Source of the DNA: Ifrita kowaldi
Lineage: Eukaryota > Chordata > Aves > Passeriformes > Cinclosomatidae
Length of the DNA: 64,000 nucleotides
Direction of reading: 5' to 3'
Assembly: GCA_013398055.1 (NCBI GenBank)
Contig: VZRS01002795.1
Location: forward strand, 70,450 to 134,449
Under the pieces are notes generated by a model, which saw only the letters and a list, made by a program, of their open reading frames with translations, was not told the DNA's origin and made no database searches. Below, one piece after another: positions 12,966 through 25,807 of this stretch (its first letter is position 1; each line of letters starts with the position of its first letter). Both the position numbers and the translations under genes were made by a program.

Positions 12966-15900
12966 GAACCAGCCTCTGATAAACACATGCTTGTGGGCCT
13001 GATCACCTATGGGACCTACATCTTAATTTTTCTATCAGGAGAGAATTTGTGGGGTGAAATACTGGAGCCAAGACTGTCTCAAAATGGGGCAGTCATTCCT
13101 GGTCCTGGACCTAGAAGTCTGCAGAGGATGGAGGAAGAAGGGATGCGCAGAAATGATGTAGTGTGTTCATGTAGCATAACAGCGGGGCTAGCTGGAATCT
13201 GGCTCCTGCTTGCTTGCTGTCAGTCCATTGTCTTGATCATTGACCATGCGCAGATGAGTTTTTTTAAGGAAGATCGTTAATTGCCATGTGGAAATACTTG
13301 GTTAGTGGTGACTGTAAGGGAAGGCAGTTGAAATTAATGAAATAAGGAAAACCCACAGTTGTTTTACTGTAGGCACTGAGTGATTATGAGATACATCTTA
13401 TAAGAAATGTTCAGATTTCACAGACTCAAGATAAACCATCATAGCAAGGAAGCCGGAGAATTGCTCAGTAACAGCTACGAGGACTGTAATGATCAAAGGT
13501 GTTAATATTGTTGTAAGGCAACAGTAAGCAAAATAATCCCATTATAGATGAACGTATAGGATACAGTTCCATAACTCTTATTGTACTGTGGCGAGCAATG
13601 TTATTTCCCTAATTTGTATATAAAAACTGGCTTGCCAGGTCTTGTTAAAAGGTCACGTATTGAAAAGATGGAATATTTGGAATTACTCAAGCTAATTGGA
13701 TGGTAGAGTTGTCTTCAATATTTGGTAGAGACAGAATGGTTTCAAAGTTGACAGTGATTCTCTTTTTCAAAGGGATGAGACACAATTATGCTGTGTCTTT
13801 CAAGTGCTCTGATCTTCTTTCTTGTGGCTGTAAACTGACACTTGTCAAAACTGTAGCTGTGTAGTAGCATTTCTGTATTTTGCATACATAGCAATGAGTG
13901 CCTTAAACACAAATTCTAGGGATATCATAAGGTAAAGAGCCTTCTTTCCTAACAGTTTTGACTTTGCAAAAGTTTACTTCACTTCCTTTTCGAGGAAGCT
14001 TTGAGAAAGCATGCCTTGATTTATTGATTGGTCTCTCAGGCATAGAGTGTTTCATGCAAGTGAAGTGCAAAATAACCCCCAGAAATCCATGTTTTAAAAC
14101 GTGTATACAGATAGTAATTGCTATACTCTTTCCTATGAACTGGGTTTCTACCAATGCACATTTTCTGTGGCTCTGTGGGGAGCTGCTGTTAATGCTGGGT
14201 TCTGTTTCAGTTTCTGAACAGTTGCTTATTCACATTCTCTCTTTTTTACTTTAACTGTCCCTGAATTAGAAGCTCTGCAAAATATATGTACTGACTGTCT
14301 CTGAGCAGTGATGGTTTGAGCTTCAGCTCTTAATGTCCTTGACTCTGACTAATCAATAGAAAGCAAAACAACTACAGCATGAGCGACAGTACTGTAAAAG
14401 GAAACTTCTGTTGGATATTGTGCTGGAAATCATGAGGGTAATGACTCTCATTGAGAAAGATACGATATTTTCTCCTTAAGAGTGCAGAGCACAAGTGTTT
14501 TGTTTTTTGCTGCCTGCTTGGAAAATGAGCGTGTCTTGCAATTCATCATCCTGGGAACTAAAATCAAAACTCCAAATCAAACTAAGGAAAAACAGATTAA
14601 GGCATTAAATGATCCTTGTTAGCGGTGTAGAGGACTGTTAACCCAAAATATAGTTGGTTTCTAAAATGGTGAGTAAAAGGGTCCAGTTTTACCATCTCTT
14701 AGCTCCAACTTCTTTTACACTGAGAACAGCTTTATGAGGTTCTATACTTAAGTGTGTATAATTCTGTTTGACTGCCATTCTCATTTCATGAACTTGTAGA
14801 TTAATGAAACAAACAATGGTTTGAATACTGGCTGCAATACTGATGTTGATTAGTCCAATTTTGTTATGCCTATTTGGAAATCTAATACAGGCGGAAGCAT
14901 CCATAAAATTACACAGTATGCTTCCTTATCTGTGGAGCATAAATTTAAACATTAGAGGAAGAGACAGTGACAGTAGAAAAGAAATCGTTATAAGATACTG
15001 TATATTTTGAAGAATTGTAAAGAAGAACAAAAACTTTTTAGTTTTGGGTTACTGTAAATAGTCCTGAGTTTAACATGATACTGTATTGTGTGTTGCCTTC
15101 CTGTTGTAAGCAACTGGAGCATGTAAGAAGGTCAAAACTCTTTATCTTGATGTATAACTTCATGGGTCAGACTATTTAGTCTCTTCTGGTCCTAGTTTTC
15201 CCATTTACTAAGTAAATTCAGTTTACGGGAAAATTGGATCAGAAAATAGAGACTAATGTGGAATTCAGATACAGAATTTTCTGTGAATCCCTGGCCTCTA
15301 ATAAGTTGATTTGTTTGTCTTCTATACATGCTTTTATCCATAGGTAAAAAAAAAATGAGCAATTATGCTTGTCATTAGAGCTCTTGATTATATTAATTAA
15401 AAATATGGTCTTAGCACTTCATGAGGTAAAAACAATGTTTAGAAAGAAGAAAATTTTAGTGAATGTTTATGTTTTTGTGCTCTGAAACAAAAGGCAGTAT
15501 TGAGCATGGTGCATGCAAAATCTGCAAAATCTTAAGAAAAGGTATGAATTTCTTCAGAGAACTTTATCTTCTGTTGCTGTGTAGGCACTTCTGTATAAGA
15601 CAACACATTATTATTCTTCTCTGTGCAACAAAAATTCTGCAGAAACCCATCCAGGAACCTCTTCTTCTTTCCAGTAAAACTTAGGTGACTTTTTGTCCTG
15701 ATTTTGCTACAGCATTAGCCAGCACTGCTCTTTGAAGCAATGACTCAGATCCAAGAAGCAAATAAAACTAGGAATAAATTGTTTCATTTTCTTTCCTTCT
15801 TGAAACAAGAAACTGACAAATTTTGTAAGAATACTTTCTTAGGTAATGCAAATACATCTTACCTTTGCCTGCCTCCCTTCCAGTCATCAGTTTGAGCTTT

Positions 15901-18024
15901 CTCCATATAAATCAGAGTTCATTTAAAATAAATAAAGATATACATGCCATGTATGCTCAATTTTCTCCACACTGGAAAAAGTAAAAATGTAAATTGATTT
16001 TTGATTCAAAATGATTTGTTTGGATCAAGGCCACAAACAATATTCTGAATAAACCTTATGCAAACCTTATGCAATATTAGAATAAACCTTATGCACTTGA
16101 TGAAGAGAGAAGATGGAATGAGACTTAACATCATAGAAAGTTTCAGTTGTTCAGCACTTCTTTTGCTTGTACTTTCCCTTGATCGGGTTTAGATACATGG
16201 TCTCCAAATTTATGCAACTCATATGTAGAGACATAATTGGCAAGTGAGTATGTAAGACTTAGTTTTGTAGTCAGTTAAGTCATCATTATGGGAAACTTTT
16301 ATTTACTCTGACAAAGTGTAGGTCAGGTTGGTAAAGAGCAAGAAAGTCTGACTTCAGACCTCCAGTTTATGTACAACTCATTGAAATATATTATTTCAAA
16401 TACTGTTGGAGCAAAAAGGATTTTAGACAACTAAAATTTGGCATCTTGCTTTGTGAAAAAAGTTCAGAAGATGACCATCATACAGTGTTTTCCTTCCTGA
16501 ATGACTTAGGTGATGGCTTGTAGGGAACATAACATTGTGAGAAGAAGTGTGATTGAGATTGTTGGGACAGGTAGAAATAGAGTCTGTGAATGTGTGACTA
16601 CCCCAAGAACAGTGATTTTCCCAAATATGGCAATTAGATGTTATGAACATAAGATGTTATAATGCTGTTGACTGCTCAGTTTTTTTGTTGTGTGCTGGTT
16701 GAAGAAGGAAAAATATTGGCTTCTTTACATATGAAAAGGATCCTGTTTATGAAAGGCTCTTCTTTCAAAATAAGTTCAGTAGGTGTAAAGGTAGGGGGTT
16801 TGCTGTTACACTTTTCCTTTTATGCTTTCCTCTCTAAAGAATAGAAAAACTAGGAACAGCTGGTTGGTGACATTTTATCCAACTCCCGATCAGAGTAAAC
16901 TCTTAGAACACTACAGATTGTCCAGTACCTGAGATACAGGTCTGCAAAGTTCATGAGATAGTCAGCTGTGGTACTTCTAGAAAGTAGGATTACAAAAAAA
17001 AGTCCTCACTGGTGGCTGAACCAGATCTTTATTAATAACACAATTTAAACTACACTTTCTATTAAGCAGTTAGGCTTAAATATGATGTTCCCAAAATAGT
17101 GTACTCCAGATTCTTTATGTTTGTTTAAAGACTAATAATTAATACAGTGCTGATTTCAAAGCTCTTTGAATGAAGAGCTGCTATTGGAAATAAAGTTATC
17201 ACCAGGTCACATTTTAAACTACTTATTATTTTCTTTACTGTCTTGGGCAAATTTGCATTTCAGAGAGACAGATACATAATGTTCCTTTAAAGGATGAATG
17301 AAGTTCTGTCATTCCTTGTACAGGGAAGATGAATAGTTTTTTTTCTGTCTTCCACTTTCATTTTGAGGTTTTTTTAAAATTTTTATTCTTTAGTATAGTT
17401 TCCTCTGCAAGTCTGAGTGGCAGCTTATATAACAGCAGTGTTCTTTTAAAATTAATATTAAACTCAGAATCCAGTGCCTCAGCAGCAACTCAAGCCAAAA
17501 TGAGGCTTTGCCTCAACCTGCCTGACTCCATTTGAACTTTGAGAAGCCAGATGGGGAGCTGGCAGTTAGGACATGAGAAATCATCTTCTAAATATCTACT
17601 GCCCATAATATTTTGCCTTTGTTAGCTCAGTGTCTCCAAATAGTCAGAGATCCAGTCTGCAAATGAAGTTCTGTTTTTTTGAAACACTTCTGTTCGGTTT
17701 CTGCATCTTTATATTTCAATTCTGTTTCCTTGCTCCATTGTCCCGCTCCACCCCACTCCCCACAATTATTTTGTATTCATGTCTTTTTTTCACCTTTTTC
17801 TTTCTTCCAACTTTTTTCTTTCTTTCTTTCTTTTGGACTCCTTTCTGTTAACCATTTTTTTCCTTTAAAATATGTTTTTCTTGTGATTAATTCTTCTGCC
17901 TTCAATAGGACTTGCAGGACTCCCTTGTGGACTTTTTGACTCCTGTAGGCTGCTCAGTTGTAGGTCTGAGGTTTCTTCCATAATGGTTGTTTTAGATGCC
18001 ACTGTTAACTATCAGGGTTACTAA
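12966..18024 (+). other. NTRK2: NTRK2 intron, no gene seen
   Basis: Intron sequence between two CR1 fragments. It includes a small local duplication at about 16046-16093 (ATAAACCTTATGCA repeated, with an extra AACCTTATGCAA) and the pyrimidine tract at 17779-17834. The open frames are short and unrecognised; no exon or RNA gene was seen. Confidence 0.65.
17779..17834. repeat. polypyrimidine tract with (CTTT)n
   Basis: Almost pure T/C on the + strand, ending in an interrupted CTTT microsatellite (about 17811-17834). It is not followed closely by an AG that opens a recognisable exon. Confidence 0.8.
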
Positions 18025-18195
18025 TATAGAACAATAGAATCACTTTGGTTGAAAAATACCCCTAAGATAATCAAGTCCAGCCTTTAACCTAACATTACCA
18101 AGCCCACCACTAAACCGTGTCTGTAAGCACCCAGTGGTTTACAAGAACACATCCACTTGCCTTCCTTAAAATAGTTGTGCCACCTTCCCCCTGCC
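18025..18195 (-). mobile_element. CR1 LINE 3' end fragment
   Basis: The + strand shows the reverse complement of a CR1 tail: ATAGAATCACTTTGGTTGAA, then AGATAATCAAGTCCAGCCTT, TAACCTAACATTACCAAGCC and CACCACTAAACCGTGTCTGT. This follows the common avian CR1 pattern (ATAGAATC..TT.GGTTGGAAAAGACC, ATCAAGTCCAACC, CCAAG.CCACCACTAAACC). The 3' end lies at the low-coordinate side, so the element points to the - strand. Similarity fades after about 18190. It is truncated and diverged. Confidence 0.9.
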
Positions 18196-20047
18196 TGCTC
18201 CCCGTCATGACTTCTCATCTGAAGTTTGCAGGAGTTGTAAGCAGATGTTTTGTACCTATGTTTTGCCTGTGTATTGTACACTGAATGGTAGTTCATTAGT
18301 TGACAACTTCTCAAATTAAAATGCAGAGATGGCTTAAAACACAGCAGTGTGATTCCACTGTGACTGCAGCAGACCAGGTAAGGAATAAACTAAAAGTTAA
18401 AAGAAGCTTTCCCTTGCAATGATTTTCTCTGGTGTTAAAATTGTGGTATAAATGTGTGTTTTTATGTAAATACATGTACATGTCCTTTGTCTTAAGTTGC
18501 CAAGAACATATTCAATCTCCCACATTTAAGAAAACAAAATTACAGAAGAGGTCTGAATGACTTAAGAATTTCAAGAGGAAAGTAGCAACCATGCAGTAGC
18601 TTTCGATTGTAGACTACCAAAAACCCTGATGATATTCTCCTTTTCTAACCTATAACTTCTAAACATCCTTCAGATAATTGCTTACTGTTCTGAAATGAGG
18701 CTCTCTTCAACTGATGTTTTATTTTTGTCTGTGAATTAGCAGATTCCTTTGGGTCTTTTTGACACCTTACACTAGACCTTAATAACTGTTTCAAAGAAAA
18801 GGCATTTTGCCAGACATTTCTGGAGATGTGGGATGGCACAAAGCTTGCAAGTTCAGCTTCTGTATATGTGAATACCTGCTTCCAAGGTAGAAACAAACAA
18901 GAAAATGCAATGTAAATGAGTTAGTCATTGTTACGAACAGTCAAATTCAACTTCCCTTGAAACTGATAGTCTAAGTCCCATTCATTGATTGGCTCTGAAT
19001 TGTTTAGATTTCTGTGGAATGTGGATAAGCTTTCAGTCTTTACAAACATTGAGAACTTATTAAAACAAGATTTAAAAAAGTGACAAAACCAGACAAAAAC
19101 TACTACTGCAGTTTACATTTGCTGACTAATAGTGCAACTCTCACATGTGTTTTTTTCAAATGTCATTAGAACAAGTAATGGTGGCTGTCAACAGTGATGT
19201 ACATAATAACTCAACTGCATCAGATAACAACAGACTCGGTAAGGCAATGCTGTTCTAGGAAGTGTTTGTGCCATAAAGTCAGCTACTTGAATTCCACATA
19301 GGGCCCCCCATAGACTTTTAAAAAAATTCTTAGCCTTCGCCAGTCAAGTAAGGTTTGGAGGATAGGTTTTTCCTTCATCTCGGAGCAGAACTGGGGATTT
19401 TTACATATTTCAGTGTGCCATCATATTTAGTTGTTGATTTTTTAAAGTTCCGGTTGATATTTAAAAACAATTAATTTCAAGATAATTGAGTAATATTTCC
19501 CCCAGCTCCACTTTTTTCTGCTGTTACAGAGGCAGTTAATGACATTAAGGGCAGCGACCTGTTCAGAGCAGGCAGAAAGGATGATGTGCACAGAGCTAAG
19601 GTGTGAAACGATACAGAGGATCCTGGTGGTGTACTTAGAGTAACTCTGTGGCATAGCAGGGTGCCCTTCATCTAGTTGGTGTACCAAACTAAAGGCAGAG
19701 AACTTGATTGTGCACATTGGGCCTGTTCACCATTAGCCTTGCCGCAAGGCAGAGCACCTGGCTGAGGTTTTTCTAACCCATACATAGTACAGTACCTGGT
19801 TGGAGAATTGTAGACTTACTGCATTACAGCTTAATCTGGGTATGTTGACATGTTAAATACAAATGGATAGCACACCTTATACATTTTTAATTAACAAATA
19901 AAATCTTTAGCCACAAGATAGAGATAATGTTGCCATTTTCATAAACTCATGTACAGTTTTTATGTAACATTTTATGTATGCTTTAAATGCTTTTTATGTG
20001 TATGTGTTTGATTGTCAAGTATTCATTTGTGTTTGGTCTTTTGTATT
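18196..20047 (+). other. NTRK2: NTRK2 intron just before the T1 exon
   Basis: Non-coding sequence running into the acceptor of the T1 exon. No other exon was seen. It includes AT-rich patches and an unrecognised pair of overlapping open frames on the - strand (19442-19717), which are probably chance. Confidence 0.65.
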
Positions 20048-20110
20048 AATTTTTCTTTGACTTTTTTTTTTTTTAAGCATGATTCTCACATTTTATTTTG
20101 TTTCTTTTAG
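20048..20110 (+). promoter_or_regulatory. NTRK2: splice acceptor region of the TrkB-T1 exon
   Basis: A long T-rich polypyrimidine stretch (a T-run up to about 20074, then TTTTATTTTGTTTCTTTTAG) ends in AG at 20109-20110. GATTCTCAC at about 20081-20089 is a possible branch region. A second, competing AG closes the first T-run at 20076-20077 (TTTTAAG), 33 nt upstream. Using it would place TGA in frame almost at once. Confidence 0.85.
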
Positions 20111-20148
20111 GTTTTGTTTTATTTCATAAGATCCCACTGGATGGGTAA
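20111..20148 (+). CDS. NTRK2: NTRK2 (TrkB) alternative terminal exon, isoform T1
   Basis: This is the coding part of the last exon of the truncated BDNF/NT-4 receptor TrkB-T1. After the acceptor AG the exon reads GT|TTT GTT TTA TTT CAT AAG ATC CCA CTG GAT GGG TAA, which encodes FVLFHKIPLDG and a stop. That 11-residue tail is the known T1-specific cytoplasmic end. The first GT completes a glycine codon (G|GT) begun in the transmembrane exon, giving the expected KFGMK-G-FVLF junction. T1 lacks the kinase domain. In mammals it is the main glial form, binds BDNF, can act as a dominant negative, and signals through its tail. The exon is read in the same phase as the exon at 45936, consistent with mutually exclusive use. 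The transmembrane exon itself is not in the window. Confidence 0.97.
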
Positions 20149-20617
20149 ATGAAATAAGGAAAAGATGAGAGAGGGGCTGTTGAGCTTGTGGAATCTGTGT
20201 GCTGCACTGTAGGGAGTGGACAGTGTTCTTGCCCAGTGAAGTGCCACCTCCCTTGGATTTCTCTTTTAAACATTGGTTATGTTTGGAGAACTATAGAAGT
20301 GCATTCGAATCAGTAGCTGTTTTTCCAAGAGCAGGGAAAAGCGAAGCCCTGAGGCAGCTAAAAACATTCAAGAAAGTCCAGAAATAAGCTACCACACTCT
20401 TTCCTATTGCCTTGTCCTCACTGTGTCTTCCAAAATGACATTGAGATGAAATTTCATTTTATTGTTTCCTCTGTCAATTTTTTTTCTGTTTGAACTTAAC
20501 TGGAAAGATGTTGTTTTTATAAATAATATTTATCAAAGGTGAACTGCAAAGCTGCTTTTATTTTATTGAATTAATGCCTCTGCAAAACTTCTACAATGCT
20601 TAATTTGTGTGTGCAAG

Positions 20618-20690
20618 CTCACTGATTTCAGTGGGAGTGCTCGCATCCTTTAAGTTAAGTTCTTGTGTATTTGCAGGATATGGCCTTAAC
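20618..20690. repeat. copy 1 of a dispersed palindromic repeat
   Basis: CACTGA-TT-TCAGTG forms a perfect 6-bp stem within CTCACTGATTTCAGTGGGAG, followed by sequence ending TTGCAGGATATGGCC. The same core and a similar right-hand flank are seen at 32966-33045. It resembles a short ancient amniote interspersed repeat; I cannot name the family with confidence. Confidence 0.6.
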
Positions 20691-22199
20691 TCCTGAAGCA
20701 GTAAATTGCAGAGCTGACCCTGCAAATCTTATTTTGTATGTAGTTCCGCTGACTTTACCAGGAAGGTGGGGAGTCTAAGCTGTATACAGAAAGGTGGCAA
20801 TACTGTTTGGTGTATTTGGGTATTGAACCAGTGCCATCACGTAGACATTCAGTTAGTTTGTGCTTATTCAAGATAGTCCCTAAGTTTAGATAAGTGTGCA
20901 AATCTGTAGTAGGCCAGAATGCTGATTCTGAGCCAAGAGCAAGAATAACAACGGTATGTGGCTGGTCCTTCAGACCATGGACTTAGATGCTTGGGTAACT
21001 GTCCCTATTTAACTGTGAAGTATGCTTCAGAATGTGCTTCACTATACTTCAGAGAAGAGTCTACTGTAACAAGTAAAGCTAAATGAAGGCATATTGGAAG
21101 AGCAGGACTGCTTTTAGATATAGTACTAGATATTAATTTTCATTTGATTTATGTATCAAATCCTGAGGGTCTTCTTTGATCTTTTCAGTTTAGGGAATTT
21201 TAAGAAGTACAAAGTTTCAGGGGATTGTTTAACTGAGAGTTAGCTAAAAAGACGAGCAGTGGAAGACTGAGGTAGATGCTTATGTTTCTGTGTATTCTGG
21301 TTAAATTTTTGAGATATGGTTTGACTTTAATTCCTTACAATTATGTTTAGTAAAAAAGAAGAGATGGTATTATTTTGTCCCTCCTGTATTTGCTTTTCAT
21401 TGTTACCTCTTGTTAATTTCAGCCATTTTTACTCTTCCATTGTAACGATATTGCCTTTTCTTTTACTGCAGTCTCTTATGGCCATACAATATCCCTCTCT
21501 TTCTACAATACTGTCTTGACTCTTTTGTTCTATTTCTGTGTATTTACTTGCTTTTTGCCTTCTAAGACTCTCAATCCTTCAACTTTTTCCTTGTGTTGTC
21601 TTGAGTCTCTTGCATCCAAGTTCTTTATTCCTGCTGTGCTCAAGTCTCAGAAATGTCCTTACTAGTCAAGAAATGTGTCCACATTTGCATTCTTCTAGGC
21701 CTATGTAGGGAGATATTTCCTTTCCCTTTCCACTGGTTAGGGAAGGGGAGATGCAGTTGCTACAAATCTGTCCCAAAGATGTATTCTGCTCCCCACATTA
21801 AAGAAGAGGACAGAGCTGGAAGTCTACTGATGACCTAGGAATCGTGTCGTCTTTGTCGCCCTGCACATACTGTGGTGATTTGGGGAGGGATGGCAGCAAT
21901 TAAGGATATCCATCATAGTTCCTGTTTGAAGTTAGATGTCATCAAGTGTTCTGCTGTTCCTCAGAAAGATTATTAGGAATGTCTGCCTTTTTTCCTCCCT
22001 AAGTCTGTGTGGACATAGTCTTATTTTCCAGAGATCTTAACTTTCTCTTTTGCTTACTTGATTCACTTTTAACTTCCTTTTAATTATTTTCGTCTTAGAC
22101 TTCTTGCTTATCCATGCATCTGTCCTCCTGTTGAAATATCTGATGTCATAGAGCGTGTTCTAAATTAGTAGAGAACCATCTAGCAGCACTATTTGAGCT

Positions 22200-22255
22200 A
22201 AAGTCAGTGGACTTACATCAAACGTATGTTGGATCATGAGCAGAGCTTGACCCAG
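22200..22255. repeat. possible degraded copy of the dispersed palindromic repeat
   Basis: AAGTCAGTGGACTTACATCA is followed by TTGGATCATGAGCAGAGC. It keeps one arm of the palindrome (TCAGTGG) and has a right flank unlike the other copies. Assignment is weak. Confidence 0.35.
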
Positions 22256-23173
22256 TAGCCGAAATTCCAGTTTGAAGTTTTGCTGGGACAAAGTCAGCAT
22301 ATTTCAGTTATGTGTTCACAATTTATTGCCAAATAAATGAGGTGCGAATCTGAACCCTTTTCTTTTGGCAGGGAAAAAGCAAACTTGCAAAGCTGGAATT
22401 TGGCAGTTGATTTTTGAAATATTTAATTTTAAAAGGTAGTTCTTTCTGATTCATAATATTTATATGCATAAATATGCACAGTTATTCATTGGGGATTTTA
22501 CATAATTTTTTTGTAATTTATTTTGTAGCACTTTGCAGTTCATCTTTTTTGGATAGGGGCAGGTTTGACCTTCAAATGTTTCAGAATGTACTGACACAGT
22601 ATTTTGGATTTTATGTAATCATGGAGGTAACTTTAATAAACAACAACTGATCTATGCACCACTGAAATATATATATATTTTTATATCTGTATTGTAGAAT
22701 ATCCTTCTTACATATTTTGTACTACATTATGTTAGCCAGTCAGTGCATTGTTACTTGATGCAGATATTCATAGGACGTTATGGATTACAGCACGTGATTT
22801 GTTACTAATAATGTCTTAGCACAGATGTTTAAGGCTTGATGGAAAAAGACTGCGTGTTCCTAAAATGGTTTCTTTTCAGTGTGTGGACAGAGCCTCTTAA
22901 AGCTAAGGGAGCTAAACTTTTAACATGGAAATTATGATACCCACTAGCTTCTGTCTTTCAGCTTGATTGTAAGTGACATTGCTTGTAACTGTAGAGATTC
23001 TGATCTGCCCAAATGGTGTTGGTTTACAAAGGGCTCACTTAATTACAAATTCTTGACCTCCCTAAAATAAAGTGAGACTGAAACTAAGAATCATACAGGA
23101 ACCATTAACATGGTAAAAGTTGATGAACATCCAGGATTTGACATTAAAAAGCTTTTATATTGTTTCACTGAGC

Positions 23174-23228
23174 AATAAAAAAGGCTATGAAATGTCTAAA
23201 GACGGAGTTGCTATTTTTTTTCGGTGTG
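23174..23228 (+). terminator. candidate polyadenylation signal for TrkB-T1
   Basis: AATAAA at 23174-23179 is followed by a T-rich/GT-rich element at about 23208-23228, the arrangement expected of a cleavage and polyadenylation site. Other AATAAA hexamers lie nearby, so the choice is a guess. Confidence 0.25.
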
Positions 23229-25807
23229 CCAGACATGAAACTAAAATAAAAGCGTATTTCTAATGTTCTGCTAGAAGGGGTTTATTTGTACTAGAATTTA
23301 TTTTAAATAGACATATAATATACTCAGAGACATATTGAGATAAGCTGTCGAGCAGTTTGATGGGCAGATTAGTTGGGGGCCTGGAGAGGAAGCACTGCTG
23401 GGGGTGTTTTGGTGTGAGGCAAGTCATGTCATCCAGTCTGTTAAATAAACCTGTTTCTGTTGAATTTGGTGGAAGTTTGACCAGTGGCCAGGTCTATGTT
23501 GCGAAGAAGCGCATTGTTCCCAGGCAGAGGTCAGAGCTGTGCTTGCTGCAGCTGCCTGTCATGAAAGGCGAAGTGGGAGCAGTCACAAAGTCTGTTCCTG
23601 AAGAATGGTGTCTAGGGACCCTCTCTATTTCAATGGGAGTCGTGGAAGCTTGCAGCCAGGGCAGACTGAGGCTGCTGTGAGACATTTTCATGGCAATATG
23701 TGTCCTGAGTACCCTAAGCTGTGAAAGGCAGTCTTCATCCTTTCCACTGCCTTTGTCTACCAGCTGGATTTGTCCCAGGCAGCAGTGAAGAAAAACATGC
23801 ATTTCAGTGGGAGCACGATCAAGATCCTTGGGAACAGCAGACAGTGCCAAGAAAACCTGTGGAAAGCTAGTTGAAAACAATTTTACTTCAAATAGTTCTT
23901 GTGGGAATTGCTTTTTTTCTTTTTTTGACTGTCGGCAGAAGCACTAAAAATCAATTTTTTCCTAAGAAAGTAATTTCCTAAGCCTGGTTTTCCAAAAACT
24001 ATAAAACTTACAGAATTTTGCTGTATGGAAATGACCAGTACACTTCCAAGTGGCTCTTTAAACAGTAGCCTTCGTACAAAGTGTGTCAATCCCTTTACTC
24101 AGCCGTCCATGTTAAGTTGTCAATTAATCATCACCATGCAGACCATCACTTTCTTTGCATTTATTTAAATGCTTTTCGTAAATTTGGAAGCTAATATCTG
24201 ACAGATCAAAAAAATCATCCTTTCTGAGCTCTTTTTAATTCAGCCATCATTTTCCAGTTAATAATTATTATAAATTATTATTAATAATATTATTTTATTA
24301 TATTAAATAATTAAAAATTTATTAGTTGACTGAGCAGCTAAGTATTTTGTTCTTGTTTATTTCAAAAGAAAACCCCAAAAGCTTAGTAAAAGTTTTTAGT
24401 GTTTTCTTCTTCATCATTCTCTCTGGCTTGTTGTCTTCCTTCCAGTTTTCAGTGGTTCTGTTTTCTGCTCTTCAGAAAGCTCAGTGTCCTCCTTTGTGAG
24501 CTGTGGTAAGCTTTCTTCCTCACAGAGCACAAATATGCAGGATCTTGGAATATCCTTTTGAAGGACTTTGCCATCATTATGTGATGGTGTAAACTATTCC
24601 AGATTATGGTGTAGGTCCATGTTGTGCCAGATTTTCATCATCTGATCTCCAGAGCAAGAGTTTGTGGGTGGTTGGAAGTATGGAGTATGAATACAACATT
24701 ATAGGGTGCACAGAGAATGCTGGTGCTTTGTCACAGCCCATTTCATTGTCCCTCTTCCACAGGAATGTGTATCCCCAAACTTTTGAAGCTGGCTTCCATT
24801 TGTTCTGTTTTTCTTTTGTTCATACAAATTAAATCTGCTCTGAAGATAGGAAATGATGCATTGATTGGAAATAAATATAGCTGTTCAGTTCCACAAGCAT
24901 GCGGATGAACTTGCAGAACATGGTATTGTCTTTTAATCAACATCGAGATTTAACTGGTTGACTTAGTTTCATCCAAAAACAAGCAATAGATCGGAAGAGC
25001 CCACATTAGAGTGTGTATTGTTTTGGTATGGACATGGTATATCCTAATTTTAATAGCAACCTTCCATGACTAGCTATATTTTTGCAGCTGCAAGGATAAG
25101 CACGTGTCCTGGCCTGGAGCAGAGTTGCAGGCAGCTTAGAGCCAAACTGCTTTCATTTTGAAGAGGGCCATTCCCCCATAGTCTCTAGTGGCAGCAAGTC
25201 ACAGCAGTGTTACTAGGCAGATTATGTCTTAGTATAGGAGGAAACTTGTCTCCTTTCATACATATTTTCACTGTTACTTTGTTCCTCGGCTGGAATGACG
25301 AGAAGAACCATATAAAATTTCAGGGAACTATCTGATATTTAAGCAAGTAAAGGGTAAAGTCATGGCTTTCTTATGATGGCTTTGATTTTTCTTTGATGCA
25401 AGCAGAGTAGGGCTCCCTTGTCAGGCATGTCCACCAAACAGGAAAGAAATCCTGATTTTTTTCCTGAGACTGTTTTTTAACACAGCTATCTCATTGTTAT
25501 TACCGGCTTTACTAGTGTGAGAGCAGAACTGGGCTGCCACAGCACTGCACAAACCCAAGACCCGGGTTTTTGACAAATAAACTTTCAATGTCTTTCACTG
25601 CTCTCTGTTCAGAGCTCTCTGTTCCTGGGTCTTTTTTTTTTATGTTTCAGGCTCGGTTTAAAAACAGGAAGGTATACCTTGATGTTCAGTTTATATCAAG
25701 GTACAGAATTTTAGCATTCTTTCCTAAAATACTTTTCTCACACATGGAAAAAAAGTAATATTCTAAATTATAGCATGCCTTCTACCATGGCATCACATAA
25801 TGGAAGC
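23180..25807 (+). other. NTRK2: NTRK2 intron (or distal T1 3' UTR)
   Basis: A locally GC-richer stretch at 23340-23880 has overlapping open frames on both strands (107 and 128 codons) that match no family I recognise. It also holds two half-palindrome matches: TTTCAATGGGAGT at 23628-23640 and TTTCAGTGGGAGCACGATCA at 23802-23821. After that comes AT-rich sequence. No exon was recognised, including the optional 48-nt TrkB juxtamembrane exon. Confidence 0.55.
24258..24325. repeat. AT-rich low-complexity tract
   Basis: Sixty-eight bases with no G or C, made of TTA/TAA/ATT repeats (TAATTATTATAAATTATTAT and similar). Confidence 0.9.

Larger units (their letters stand above)
20149..23179 (+). other. 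NTRK2: probable 3' UTR of TrkB-T1 mRNA; intron for the full-length form (end unknown)
   Basis: The sequence after the T1 stop must be 3' UTR in T1 transcripts, but its end cannot be fixed from sequence alone. No AATAAA occurs in the first 2.1 kb. An ATTAAA is at 21797-21802. AATAAA hexamers are at 22332-22337, 22635-22640, 23066-23071 and 23174-23179, with more at 23245 and 23444. The one at 23174 is followed after about 30 nt by a T-rich then GT-rich stretch (TATTTTTTTTCGGTGTG), so it is a reasonable but unproven cleavage signal and is used as the arbitrary end here. A copy of the dispersed palindrome lies at 20618-20690, and AU-rich stretches occur at 22440-22520. Confidence 0.45.
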
